Part shown: in pieces, positions 46,414 through 54,166 of the stretch
Layout of the letters: every line of letters starts with the position of its first letter
How positions within the stretch are numbered: position 1 is the stretch's first letter
Source: Spyradosoma sp004558035
Lineage (GTDB): Bacteria > Verrucomicrobiota > Verrucomicrobiia > Opitutales > UBA953
Assembly: GCF_050314555.1 (NCBI RefSeq)
Contig: NZ_JBNPNH010000004.1
Coordinates: 1-64,000, forward strand
DNA: 64,000 nucleotides
Direction: 5' to 3'
Position numbers and translations under genes: made by a program
Notes under the pieces: model-generated
What the model was told of the DNA's origin: nothing
Database searches by the model: none
Seen by the model: only the letters and a program-made list of their open reading frames with translations

Positions 46414-47574
46414 ATGAACCTAAAACGTATCATGCTCGTGTTCGGGACGCGCCCGGAGGCCATCAAGATGGCGCCGTTGGTGAAGGCGTTCCGCGCCGTT
46501 CCCGAGAAATTCGAAACGCTCGTCTGCGTGACGGGGCAGCACCGCGAGATGCTCGACCAGGTGCTGCATCTCTTCGAGATCGTTCCCGACTACGACCTCA
46601 ACATCATGAAGGCCGGGCAGGATCTCTACGACGTCACCGCGCGCGTGCTCACGGGCATGCGCGACGTGCTCGCCGAAGCGAAGCCCGACTTCGTCTTCGT
46701 CCACGGAGACACCACGACTTCCGCCGCCGCCGCGCTCGCCGCGTTTTACGCGCGCGTTCCCGTGGCGCACGTCGAGGCGGGTCTGCGCACGCACGACGTC
46801 TACAGCCCCTGGCCCGAGGAAATGAACCGCCAGATCACGGGGCGCATCGCGACGCGACATTTCGCGCCGACGCCCCTTTCCCGCGAAAATCTGATCAAGG
46901 AGAACGTTCCCGCCGAGCGCATTTTCGTGACGGGCAACACCGTGATCGACGCGCTCCGCTCCGTCGTCGCCAAGCTCGGCGAGGATGCCGCGCTGCGGGA
47001 ACGCGTCGCCGCGACGCTATGCGCGGCGGGCATTCCGCGGGAACGGCTCGACGCGTGGAGCGCGGGAACGCGCCGCATGGTGCTCATCACGGGCCACCGC
47101 CGGGAAAACTTCGGCGAAGGCTTCATCCGCATGTGCACGGGCATCCGAGACCTGAATCTGAAATATCCGGGCGTCGATTTCGTCTATCCGATGCACCTGA
47201 ACCCGAACGTGCGCAAGCCGATCCGAGAAGTCTTCGGCGCGGACGTTCCCGCGAACATGTTCTTCGCCGAGCCGCAGGAATACCTGCCGTTCGTTCGGCT
47301 GATGGAGCTTTCCTCGATCGTGCTGACGGACAGCGGCGGCATTCAGGAGGAAGCGCCCGGGCTGGGCAAACCGGTGCTGGTGATGCGCGACACGACGGAA
47401 CGCCCCGAAGCGCTCGCGGCGGGAACGGTGAAGCTCGTCGGCACGAGCCGCGAAAAAATCGTCGCGGAAGTCTCGCGCCTGCTGGACGATGCGGCGCACT
47501 ACGCGTCGATGTCCGAAGCGCAGAATCCCTACGGCGACGGCAACGCCTGCCGAAGAATCCTCGAAACCTTCTGA
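46414..47574 (+). CDS. wecB: UDP-N-acetylglucosamine 2-epimerase (non-hydrolysing)
   Basis: 386 residues. Interconverts UDP-GlcNAc and UDP-ManNAc. Motifs: VFGTRPEAIKMAPLVKAF, VTGQHREMLDQVL, HGDTTTSAAAALAAFYARVP, HVEAGLRTHD, TGHRRENFGEGF, and LTDSGGIQEEAPGLGKPVLV near the C-terminus. Supplies ManNAc-type donors for the polymer. GC-rich with host-like codon use, unlike the transferases on both sides, and carries many GGGAACG words. SD-like GGAGGAAAGGAG precedes the start. Confidence 0.96.
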   Translation: MNLKRIMLVFGTRPEAIKMAPLVKAFRAVPEKFETLVCVTGQHREMLDQVLHLFEIVPDYDLNIMKAGQDLYDVTARVLTGMRDVLAEAKPDFVFVHGDTTTSAAAALAAFYARVPVAHVEAGLRTHDVYSPWPEEMNRQITGRIATRHFAPTPLSRENLIKENVPAERIFVTGNTVIDALRSVVAKLGEDAALRERVAATLCAAGIPRERLDAWSAGTRRMVLITGHRRENFGEGFIRMCTGIRDLNLKYPGVDFVYPMHLNPNVRKPIREVFGADVPANMFFAEPQEYLPFVRLMELSSIVLTDSGGIQEEAPGLGKPVLVMRDTTERPEALAAGTVKLVGTSREKIVAEVSRLLDDAAHYASMSEAQNPYGDGNACRRILETF

Positions 47575-47583
47575 AAACTTTTT

Positions 47584-48339
47584 ATGATTCCTAAAATCAT
47601 TCATTACTGCTGGTTCGGACGCGGCGAAATGCCGACGCTGGCGAAAAAATGCATCGCTTCGTGGAAGAAATTCTGCCCGGATTACGAACTGCGCCTTTGG
47701 AACGAAGATTCATTCGACGTGAATTCTCATCCGTTCGTGAAAGAGGCTTACGAAGCGCGGAAGTTCGCGTTCGTGACGGATTACGTCCGGCTTTGGGCGT
47801 TGGTCAAAGAAGGCGGAATTTACATGGACACGGACGTGGAGGTGCTGAAGCCGCTGGACGAATTTTTGTCGCTTCCCGCGTTTTCGGGATTCGAGACGGA
47901 ATCATCGGTGCCGACAGGCATCATGGCGAGCGAAAAAAATGGCATATGGGTAAAGGATCTGCTCGGATATTACGAGGGACGCCATTTCATTTTGCAGGAC
48001 GGACGCATGGACATGACGACGAACGTCATGATTATCACGAACATGATGCGGGGAGGAGGTTTTCGCTTCGACAATACGAAGCAGGATTTCCAAGGAATGG
48101 TCACGATGTTTCCGAAAGATTTCTTCTGCCCGAAGTCGTGGGAGACGGGAGAAATTCGTCTGACGGCGAATACGTACACGATTCACCATTTTGCTGCGTC
48201 TTGGCATTCGCGTCGGGAACGGATTTATTATTGGACGAAGCGGCGCTTCGGAGCACGCGCGGCGTACGCGGTTTCGCTGATGTTTCTGTTCTTCCGAAAT
48301 CCCAAAAAGAACTGGGACGCCTTAATACGAAGACTCTGA
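47584..48339 (+). CDS. GT32-type capsular glycosyltransferase, copy B
   Basis: 251 residues starting MIPKIIHYCWFGRGEMPTLA, 9 bp after wecB. DxD in GGIYMDTDVEVLKPLDEF. The last ~75 residues (KSWETGEIRLTANTYTIHHF, then AASWHSRRERIYYWTKRRFG) are nearly identical to copy A, while the middle differs, so acceptor or donor use probably differs. It ends NPKKNWDALIRRL without the G-tract tail of copy A. Confidence 0.9.
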   Translation: MIPKIIHYCWFGRGEMPTLAKKCIASWKKFCPDYELRLWNEDSFDVNSHPFVKEAYEARKFAFVTDYVRLWALVKEGGIYMDTDVEVLKPLDEFLSLPAFSGFETESSVPTGIMASEKNGIWVKDLLGYYEGRHFILQDGRMDMTTNVMIITNMMRGGGFRFDNTKQDFQGMVTMFPKDFFCPKSWETGEIRLTANTYTIHHFAASWHSRRERIYYWTKRRFGARAAYAVSLMFLFFRNPKKNWDALIRRL

Positions 48340-48532
48340 TTTTCTGCGGTTCCGCACTCCGATTTCAAAGCGCTACGATCCCTCCGCCTTCGACGCGCAC
48401 TGGCGCGACCTCGCCGCCGTCCTCGCCGGGAAGTAGTTTCGCGGGGAAGCGTTCCCGCGAAAGCATCTGCGCTCATCCGCGGCAAAAATTTGCGCTCGCG
48501 GAATTTTCGCGGAGCCGTCGGGATCCGCTTCT

Positions 48533-48653
48533 CCAAAAGCGTTCCCGCGGATAGGGCACTTTCGCGCTGTCTTCCGTCGGCTTGCGCGACGGATCCGCAT
48601 GAAATGCGGAACAAGAATAACCCCATGCGGCGGGCGCCGCTTGGGGCTGCGGC
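48533..48653. repeat. Three-hairpin repeat unit, copy 1
   Basis: Stems: CCGTCG/CGACGG, TCCGCAT-GAA-ATGCGGA, and CCCCA.GCGGC/GCCGC.TGGGG, joined by ACAAGAATAA. About 85% identical by eye to 48959-49079. Confidence 0.8.
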
Positions 48654-48666
48654 ACAAAAGGAACAC

Positions 48667-48749
48667 GCGCCTGAAAGGCGCAACTTCTATTGCGGGGACG
48701 GCTCGCCGCGCGACCTCGGATGCTCCGGGCGGTTGCGCCTTTCAGGCGC
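48667..48749. repeat. 18-bp perfect inverted repeat pair
   Basis: GCGCCTGAAAGGCGCAAC at 48667-48684 and its exact complement at 48732-48749; each arm is itself a small palindrome (GCGCCT/AGGCGC). 47 bp lie between. It could be a short mobile element end pair. Confidence 0.8.
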
Positions 48750-48865
48750 GGTCGATGCGCCGGACTTTCCCCAAGCGCGCGCTTCGCGGCGCGCATGGGG
48801 TTATGTTTGTTCCGCCCCTCCGGGGCGTTCCCGTGCCGAATCCGCAATCTGCGAGCCCCGCAGCC

Positions 48866-48964
48866 TTTTGGGGAAGCGACATTCCTGTCGCTTGTTGAAG
48901 TTTTTTTTAAGGAAATTTTCTTTTTAAGAATTCTGCAAAGCGACAGGAATGTCGCTTCCCCAAA
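48866..48964. repeat. REPIN-like element, copy 4 (best preserved)
   Basis: Left AAGCGACATTCCTGTCGCTT at 48874-48893 and right AAGCGACAGGAATGTCGCTT at 48938-48957, with TTTTGGGG/CCCCAAA outside: a near-perfect 27-bp terminal inverted repeat around an AT-rich 44-bp spacer. Confidence 0.88.
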
Positions 48965-49079
48965 GCGTTTCCGCGAATAGTGCTCTTTCGCCTGTCTTCC
49001 GTCGGCTTGCGCGACGGATCCGCATGAAATGCGGAACAAGAATAACCCCATGCGGCGGAACGCAGCTTGGGGTTGCGCG
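48959..49079. repeat. Three-hairpin repeat unit, copy 2
   Basis: Direct repeat of 48533-48653, beginning inside the right end of REPIN-like copy 4. It ends about 60 bp before guaA and could affect its 5' leader. Confidence 0.8.
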
Positions 49080-49136
49080 GCGTCCGCGCGTTTTGCGGTT
49101 TGAAAACGGGCGGCGGAACGGCTAAGCTCTGCGCCC

Positions 49137-50657
49137 ATGTCTAAAATCACTGCCGTCATCGATTTCGGTTCCCAATACACGCAGCTCATCGTCCGGCGCG
49201 TCCGCGAGCTGGGCTTCATGGCGAAACTCTACGCGCTCGAAGATCTCGCGCAGATCGAGAATCCCGGCGCGATCATTCTTTCCGGCGGGCCGAAGAGCAC
49301 GACGGACGCGGACGCGCCCGACATCGACTTCGCGTGGCTGAAGAGCTTCGGCGTTCCCGTGCTCGGCGTGTGCTACGGCATGCAGCTGCTCAACATCAAG
49401 CACGGCGGCACCGTCCGCGCCTCGAACAAGCGCGAATACGGTCCCGCGGCGCTCGTTCCCGCCGAGCCGGCGGACGCGCTCTACGCGGGCGTGACGAGCG
49501 GCTCGCAGGTGTGGATGAGCCACTCGGACACGGTCGATCATCTCGCGGACGGCTGCACCGTCATCGCGAAGAACGCCGAGGGCGTTCCCGTCAGCCTGCG
49601 CTGGGCGGACGCCATGTGGGGCATTCAGTTTCACCCGGAAGTCACGCACTCGCACGAGGGGCGCACGATTCTGAAGAATTTCCTCGCGCAGGCGAAGGAC
49701 CTCGCGCGCTTCGACATCGGCGATTTCAAGAAGCAGCTCATCGCGGAAATCCGCGAGCGCGTCGGCTCGCGCCAGGTCGTCTGCGGCGTGAGCGGCGGCG
49801 TGGATTCGACCGTGCTCGCCGTGCTGCTGCACGAGGCGGGCGTGAACATGCGCGCGATTTTCGTGGACAACGGCCTGCTCCGCAAAAACGAGGCGGACGA
49901 AGTGCGCGCGAATTTCGCCCGCATGGGCGTCGAAATCGAGACCGTGGACGCGTCGCGGCGCTTCCTCGACGCGCTCGCCGGCGAGCCCGATCCCGAAAAG
50001 AAGCGCCGCATCATCGGCGGGCTCTTCATCGACGTGTTCTGGGACGCCGTCGGGAACGCGGAAATGCTCGCGCAGGGCACGCTCTATCCCGACGTCATCG
50101 AGAGCGCGTCGAACGCGAAGTCCAAGGCGTCCGTCATCAAGACGCACCACAACCGCGTCGAGCGCGTGCTCGAGCTGCAGAAGCAGGGCAAGGTGCTCGA
50201 ACCGCTCGCGGAGCTCTTCAAGGACGAAGTGCGCGAGCTCGGCGCCTCGATGGGCATTCCGCACGACATTCTGTGGCGGCACCCGTTCCCGGGGCCGGGG
50301 CTCGCGGTGCGCTGCCCGGGCGCCGTCTCCAAGGAGCGCCTCGACATCATCCGCGACTGCGACGCGATCTTCATTTCCACACTGCGCAAATACGGCTGGT
50401 ACGACAAGTGCTGGCAGGCTTACGCGGGCCTCATTCCCGTAAAGACCGTCGGCGTCAAGGGCGACGAGCGCTCTTACGAGTTCGCGACGAATCTCCGCGC
50501 CATCGTCTCCGAAGACGCGATGACCGCCGACTGGGTCGAGCTGCCGATCCCGCTCCTGCGCGAAGTCTCCAACCGCATTCTGAACGAAGTCAAGGGCATC
50601 AACCGCGTGCTCTACGACATCTCCACCAAGCCGCCCGCCTCCATCGAATGGGAGTGA
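49137..50657 (+). CDS. guaA: GMP synthase (glutamine-hydrolysing)
   Basis: 506 residues. N-terminal class I amidotransferase with FGSQYTQLIVRRVRELG, nucleophile Cys79 in VLGVCYGMQLL and GIQFHPEVTHS; ATP-pyrophosphatase domain with the P-loop SGGVDST (from residue 219); C-terminal dimerisation domain ending RVLYDISTKPPASIEWE. Converts XMP to GMP. The 5' flank is a repeat mosaic with no obvious promoter match. Confidence 0.98.
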   Translation: MSKITAVIDFGSQYTQLIVRRVRELGFMAKLYALEDLAQIENPGAIILSGGPKSTTDADAPDIDFAWLKSFGVPVLGVCYGMQLLNIKHGGTVRASNKREYGPAALVPAEPADALYAGVTSGSQVWMSHSDTVDHLADGCTVIAKNAEGVPVSLRWADAMWGIQFHPEVTHSHEGRTILKNFLAQAKDLARFDIGDFKKQLIAEIRERVGSRQVVCGVSGGVDSTVLAVLLHEAGVNMRAIFVDNGLLRKNEADEVRANFARMGVEIETVDASRRFLDALAGEPDPEKKRRIIGGLFIDVFWDAVGNAEMLAQGTLYPDVIESASNAKSKASVIKTHHNRVERVLELQKQGKVLEPLAELFKDEVRELGASMGIPHDILWRHPFPGPGLAVRCPGAVSKERLDIIRDCDAIFISTLRKYGWYDKCWQAYAGLIPVKTVGVKGDERSYEFATNLRAIVSEDAMTADWVELPIPLLREVSNRILNEVKGINRVLYDISTKPPASIEWE

Positions 50658-50727
50658 GGCGCGAAGAGCTTAAAGTTTAAGGCTTAAAGTTTAAAGAGGT
50701 CGCGGGACGGAAAAGGCTGCGGAAGCG
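50658..50727. repeat. Tandem short repeat before the second GH20 gene
   Basis: GCTTAAAGTTTAA occurs twice in tandem (about 50670-50696), one base apart. It forms an AT-rich island in GC-rich surroundings and may hold a promoter or regulator site. Confidence 0.5.
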
Positions 50728-52959
50728 ATGACGATTTCGAAATTTCTTCACGTTTCCGCGGCCGTTTCGTTTCTCCTCGCGCTCTGCGGGGCGCCGGGCG
50801 CGGACGCGGGAACGCCCGCGCCGATTCCCCTGCCCGTCTCCTTCGAAATCCGCGAAACGGAAGCGCCGTTCACGCTCTCGTCCGGCACGGAAATCGTCGC
50901 CGAACGCGGGAACGCCGCCGCCGAACGCGCCGCCGCGCGCTTCCGCGAAAACTTCGTTCCTGCGCCCGCCGGCGCCGCGCCCGCGAACCGCGTCGTCTTC
51001 GAAAAACTCGCCGATCCCGCGCGCGTCCGCGGCAATCCCGAAGGCTACGCGCTCGAAATCTCCCGCGAGAAAATCGTCGTCGCCGCGCTCGCCGAAGCCG
51101 GCTTTCTGCGCGCGCTCGCGACGCTGCGCCAGCTGCTCCCGCCGCGCGCGGGGGAAAGCGTTCCCGCGGTTTTTCCCGCCTGCGCCGTCGCGGATTTTCC
51201 GCGCTTCCCGTGGCGCGGCGTCATGCTCGATTCCGCGCGCCATTTTCAGTCGCCGGAATGGATAAAAAAACTGCTCGTCGCGCTCGCGGAGCTGAAGATC
51301 AACGTGCTTCACTGGCACCTGACGGACGACCAGGGCTGGCGCGTCGAAATCCGAAAATTTCCCGAGCTCGCGCGCGTCGGCGCCCGGCGCGCGCCCGGCG
51401 CGTTCGGCATGAAGCCCGAAGAAACGGGAAAGCTCGACGCCGACGGCCGCTACGGCGGCTTCTACACGCAGGAGGAAATCCGCGAAATCGTCCGCTTCGC
51501 CGACTCTCTCGGCGTCGAGATCGTTCCCGAAATCGAATTCCCCGGACACGCGCTCGCCGCGCTCGCCGCGTTCCCGCGCCTCGGCTGCACGGGCGGGCCC
51601 TACGCGGTCGCGACGTCCGGCGGCGTCTTCGACGACGTCTTCTGCCTCGGGAACGAAGCGACGTATTCATTTTTCGACGGCGTTCTCGAAGAGATCTTCG
51701 CGCTCTTTCCCGGAAAGTTCGTCCACGTCGGCGGCGACGAATGCCCGACGAAGCGCTGGCGGAAATGCCCGAAATGCCGCGCGAAAATCCGCGAAGCCGG
51801 GCTGAAGAACGGCGCCGCGCTGCAGAGCTTCGCGCTGCGCCGCGTCGCGGGAACGCTCGCGGAGAACGGCCGCCGGCTCGTCGGCTGGGACGAGATTCTC
51901 GAAGGCGGCGCGCTCCCGGAATCCGCCGTCGTGACGTGCTGGCGCGGCGTCTCCTTCGGCGCCCGCGCCGCCGCGCTCGGGCACGACGTCGTGATGACGC
52001 CGACGGCGTTCTGCTACTTCGACTACTCGCAGGCGCGCACGGGCGAGCCGCGCTCCATCGGCGGATTCGTGCCGCTCGAACGCGTCTATTCCTTCGATCC
52101 CGCCGCGGGCGTTCCCGAGGAGAGCCGCGGGCGCGTGCTCGGCGCCGAAGGCGTGCTGTGGACCGAATACGTGCCGAACGAACGCCGCGCCGAATACATG
52201 CTCGCGCCGCGTATCGCCGCGCTCGCGGAAATCGCGTGGACGCCGCGGGAACGCCTCGACTTCGACGATTTCCGGGAACGCCTCGACGCGCAGTTCGCCC
52301 GCTGGAAAGCCGCAGACTTCGCCGCGCGCGAGCCCGTCGGCGTGCTCGTCCGCGCCGCGCCCGGCGGCGTCGTCTTCTCCCCCGACCGCAAGGACGCTCC
52401 CGTCGCCTACACGCTCGACGGGAGCGCGCCGACGCCCGACTCTCCCCGCGCCGAAGCGCCCGACTATTTCGTGAAGATCCCCGACCGCGGCGAAGCCGTG
52501 CGCGTCCGCGCGCGCGCCGTGCTGCCCGACGGCGCGCTCGGTCGCGAGGCGGAACGCTTTCTGAATCTGCCCAAGGCCGCCGTGAGCTCGACGCTCGGCA
52601 CGACGGAAATCCACTTCCCCGAACGCGCCGCCGACGGGTCCCGCGCCACGATCTACTGGTCCGACCGCGCCGCGCTCGCGGGAGATTCCGTCTGCGCCGT
52701 CTTCGAAAAACCGCGCCGCGCCCGCCGCGTGCGCTGCGTCACGGGCAAGGAGGAAAACGGCGGCGGCGGCGACCGCCTGCAGCACGGCGTCCTCGAGATT
52801 TCCGAGGACGGGAACGCCTGGCGCCGCGTCGCGGAATTTTCCGACGGCGTCGCCGAAGCCGCGCTCCCCGCGGGAACGCGCGTCAAGGCTCTGCGCCTCC
52901 GCGTCACGGCTCCGCAGAACGAATGGCTCGTCGTCCGCGAATTCGAGCTGACGGACTGA
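50728..52959 (+). CDS. Secreted GH20 beta-N-acetylhexosaminidase with CHB_HEX_C and discoidin-like tails
   Basis: 743 residues. Signal peptide LHVSAAVSFLLALCGAPGADA. GH20b domain to about 150; catalytic barrel with RGVMLDSARHFQ, LHWHLTDDQGWRVEI, PEIEFPGHALAALAAFPRLG and the acid/base pair Asp337-Glu338 in HVGGDECPTKRW. After it, a chitobiase C-terminal module (VAYTLDGSAPTPDSP) and a discoidin/F5-8-like domain (WSDRAALAGDSVCAVFEKPR ... VVREFELTD). Removes terminal GlcNAc/GalNAc outside the cytoplasm. Canonical active site, unlike the paralogue at 12019. Tail-to-tail with the RmlD-like gene, 11 bp apart. Confidence 0.95.
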   Translation: MTISKFLHVSAAVSFLLALCGAPGADAGTPAPIPLPVSFEIRETEAPFTLSSGTEIVAERGNAAAERAAARFRENFVPAPAGAAPANRVVFEKLADPARVRGNPEGYALEISREKIVVAALAEAGFLRALATLRQLLPPRAGESVPAVFPACAVADFPRFPWRGVMLDSARHFQSPEWIKKLLVALAELKINVLHWHLTDDQGWRVEIRKFPELARVGARRAPGAFGMKPEETGKLDADGRYGGFYTQEEIREIVRFADSLGVEIVPEIEFPGHALAALAAFPRLGCTGGPYAVATSGGVFDDVFCLGNEATYSFFDGVLEEIFALFPGKFVHVGGDECPTKRWRKCPKCRAKIREAGLKNGAALQSFALRRVAGTLAENGRRLVGWDEILEGGALPESAVVTCWRGVSFGARAAALGHDVVMTPTAFCYFDYSQARTGEPRSIGGFVPLERVYSFDPAAGVPEESRGRVLGAEGVLWTEYVPNERRAEYMLAPRIAALAEIAWTPRERLDFDDFRERLDAQFARWKAADFAAREPVGVLVRAAPGGVVFSPDRKDAPVAYTLDGSAPTPDSPRAEAPDYFVKIPDRGEAVRVRARAVLPDGALGREAERFLNLPKAAVSSTLGTTEIHFPERAADGSRATIYWSDRAALAGDSVCAVFEKPRRARRVRCVTGKEENGGGGDRLQHGVLEISEDGNAWRRVAEFSDGVAEAALPAGTRVKALRLRVTAPQNEWLVVREFELTD

Positions 52960-52970
52960 CGCGCGGGGGA

Positions 52971-53939
52971 TCAGAAGTCCACGCCTTTGACGAGGCGGCG
53001 GACGACCTTGCGGCCCGTCATCGCTTCGTACCAGGCGACGCAGGGCGCGGGAACGCGCATTTCCGCGAGCAGTTCGTCGAACGCCTGGACGCGCGTCTTC
53101 AGCTTGCCCGCAAGCGGGTGAAGCACGAAGGAAAGATCGCGCGGGCGCGTTTCCGCCGCGCCGGGAACGTCGGCGTAGCAGGCGCGCTTCACGAGCTTTT
53201 CCGCGGGAAGGCCGAAATGCCGCGCGATGCGTTCGCCGATTTCGAAGCGCGAGAGCGCCTCGCCGCCCGCCCAGTGGTAAACGCCGCTCAGGTTCGGGCG
53301 TTCGCACAGCTCGACGAGCACGTCGGCGAGATTGCCCGCGCTCACCGGCTGGCGGATCTCCTCGCCGAAGAGCGGCGTCGTCCTGCCCGCCGCCCAGTCC
53401 GCGAAGAGGCGTTCGTGCAGACTTTTCGAGCCGGAAAAGGAGTTGCCGGAAAGCAGCGTCGTGCGCACGACGCTCGCGTTCGCCTTGCCGTATTTGAGGA
53501 CTTCGCGCTCGCCCATGAGCTTCGTCTGCGCGTAGAGATTGCGCGGGAGCGGCATGTCCGTGTGCTCGTAGGCGCCTTTTTCGCCGTCGAAGACCATGTC
53601 GGTCGAAACGTGCACGAAGCGCGCGGAAACGTGGTTGGCGAGCATCGCGAGGCGGCGCGGGAGCGCGACGTTGAGCCGCTCGGCGCGCGCGGGATCGGCG
53701 TTCGCGGCGGCGAGCGACGTCACCGCGGCGCAGTTGACGATCGCGTCGGGGAATTCCTGCAGGACGAGCGATTCGATTTCCGCCGTGTCCTCGAGGTCGG
53801 TCTTCACGCGGCGGATCTGCGGCGGGAGCGGCGCGTCCGCGTCGTGCAGAAACGCGGTGACTTCGAATCCGCGTCGCAGCGCGGCGAAGACGGTTTCGCG
53901 TCCGAGAAATCCGGCGGCGCCGGTGATAAAAGCTTTCAT
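52971..53939 (-). CDS. RmlD-like dTDP-4-dehydrorhamnose reductase / NAD-dependent sugar epimerase
   Basis: 322 residues from ATG 53939 (MKAFITGAAGFLGRETVFAA); the open frame upstream runs through repeats and is not coding. Rossmann GxxGxxG at residues 7-13, NCAAVT motif, YAQTKLMGE (active-site Tyr and Lys), and an RmlD-type C-terminus. Could make dTDP-rhamnose or be MAT2B-like; rmlABC are not adjacent, so substrate is open. May feed the polysaccharide pathway. Confidence 0.82.
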   Translation of the reverse strand: MKAFITGAAGFLGRETVFAALRRGFEVTAFLHDADAPLPPQIRRVKTDLEDTAEIESLVLQEFPDAIVNCAAVTSLAAANADPARAERLNVALPRRLAMLANHVSARFVHVSTDMVFDGEKGAYEHTDMPLPRNLYAQTKLMGEREVLKYGKANASVVRTTLLSGNSFSGSKSLHERLFADWAAGRTTPLFGEEIRQPVSAGNLADVLVELCERPNLSGVYHWAGGEALSRFEIGERIARHFGLPAEKLVKRACYADVPGAAETRPRDLSFVLHPLAGKLKTRVQAFDELLAEMRVPAPCVAWYEAMTGRKVVRRLVKGVDF

Positions 53940-53989
53940 GCGCGCAACGCTAAGGCTTTCGCCGCGGAAAGGCGAAAGGAAAGTTGGGG

Positions 53990-54150
53990 AGGCGACAAGT
54001 GAATTGAATAACGGATAATTAATAATGGATAGTGAATAACGCAGTGATAAGCGCTTCGCGCTGTTTAAACAGCGTCGCAGCCGCTTCGGCGAAGCCGAAC
54101 GCAAGGCGTTGTTCATTATTCACTGTTCGCTGTTCACTGCTCTTGTCACT
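53990..54150. repeat. AT-rich inverted-repeat region
   Basis: TAATGGATAGTGAATAACGC near 54022 and GCGTTGTTCATTATTCACTG near 54106 are imperfectly complementary; inner palindromes AAGCGCTTCGCGCT, TGTTTAAACA and GCTTCGGCGAAGC occur between. Same AT-rich word family as the repeat at 11868-11942. Lies between two minus-strand genes. Confidence 0.5.
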
Positions 54151-54166
54151 TGTCACCGAAACCTTG

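Larger units (their letters stand above)
48340..49136. repeat. 797-bp repeat mosaic between the polysaccharide locus and guaA
   Basis: No gene supported. In order: GC-rich sequence with GGGAACG words; a three-hairpin repeat unit (48533-48653); an 18-bp inverted pair (48667-48684/48732-48749); an inverted copy of the CCCCATGCG hairpin (about 48769-48824); REPIN-like copy 4 (48866-48964); and the second three-hairpin unit (48959-49079). The nested order suggests repeated insertion and duplication. Confidence 0.85.

Noticed and set aside
41026..49136. CRISPR array
   Set aside because: Repeats are palindromic, irregularly spaced and without uniform spacers, and no cas gene is present.
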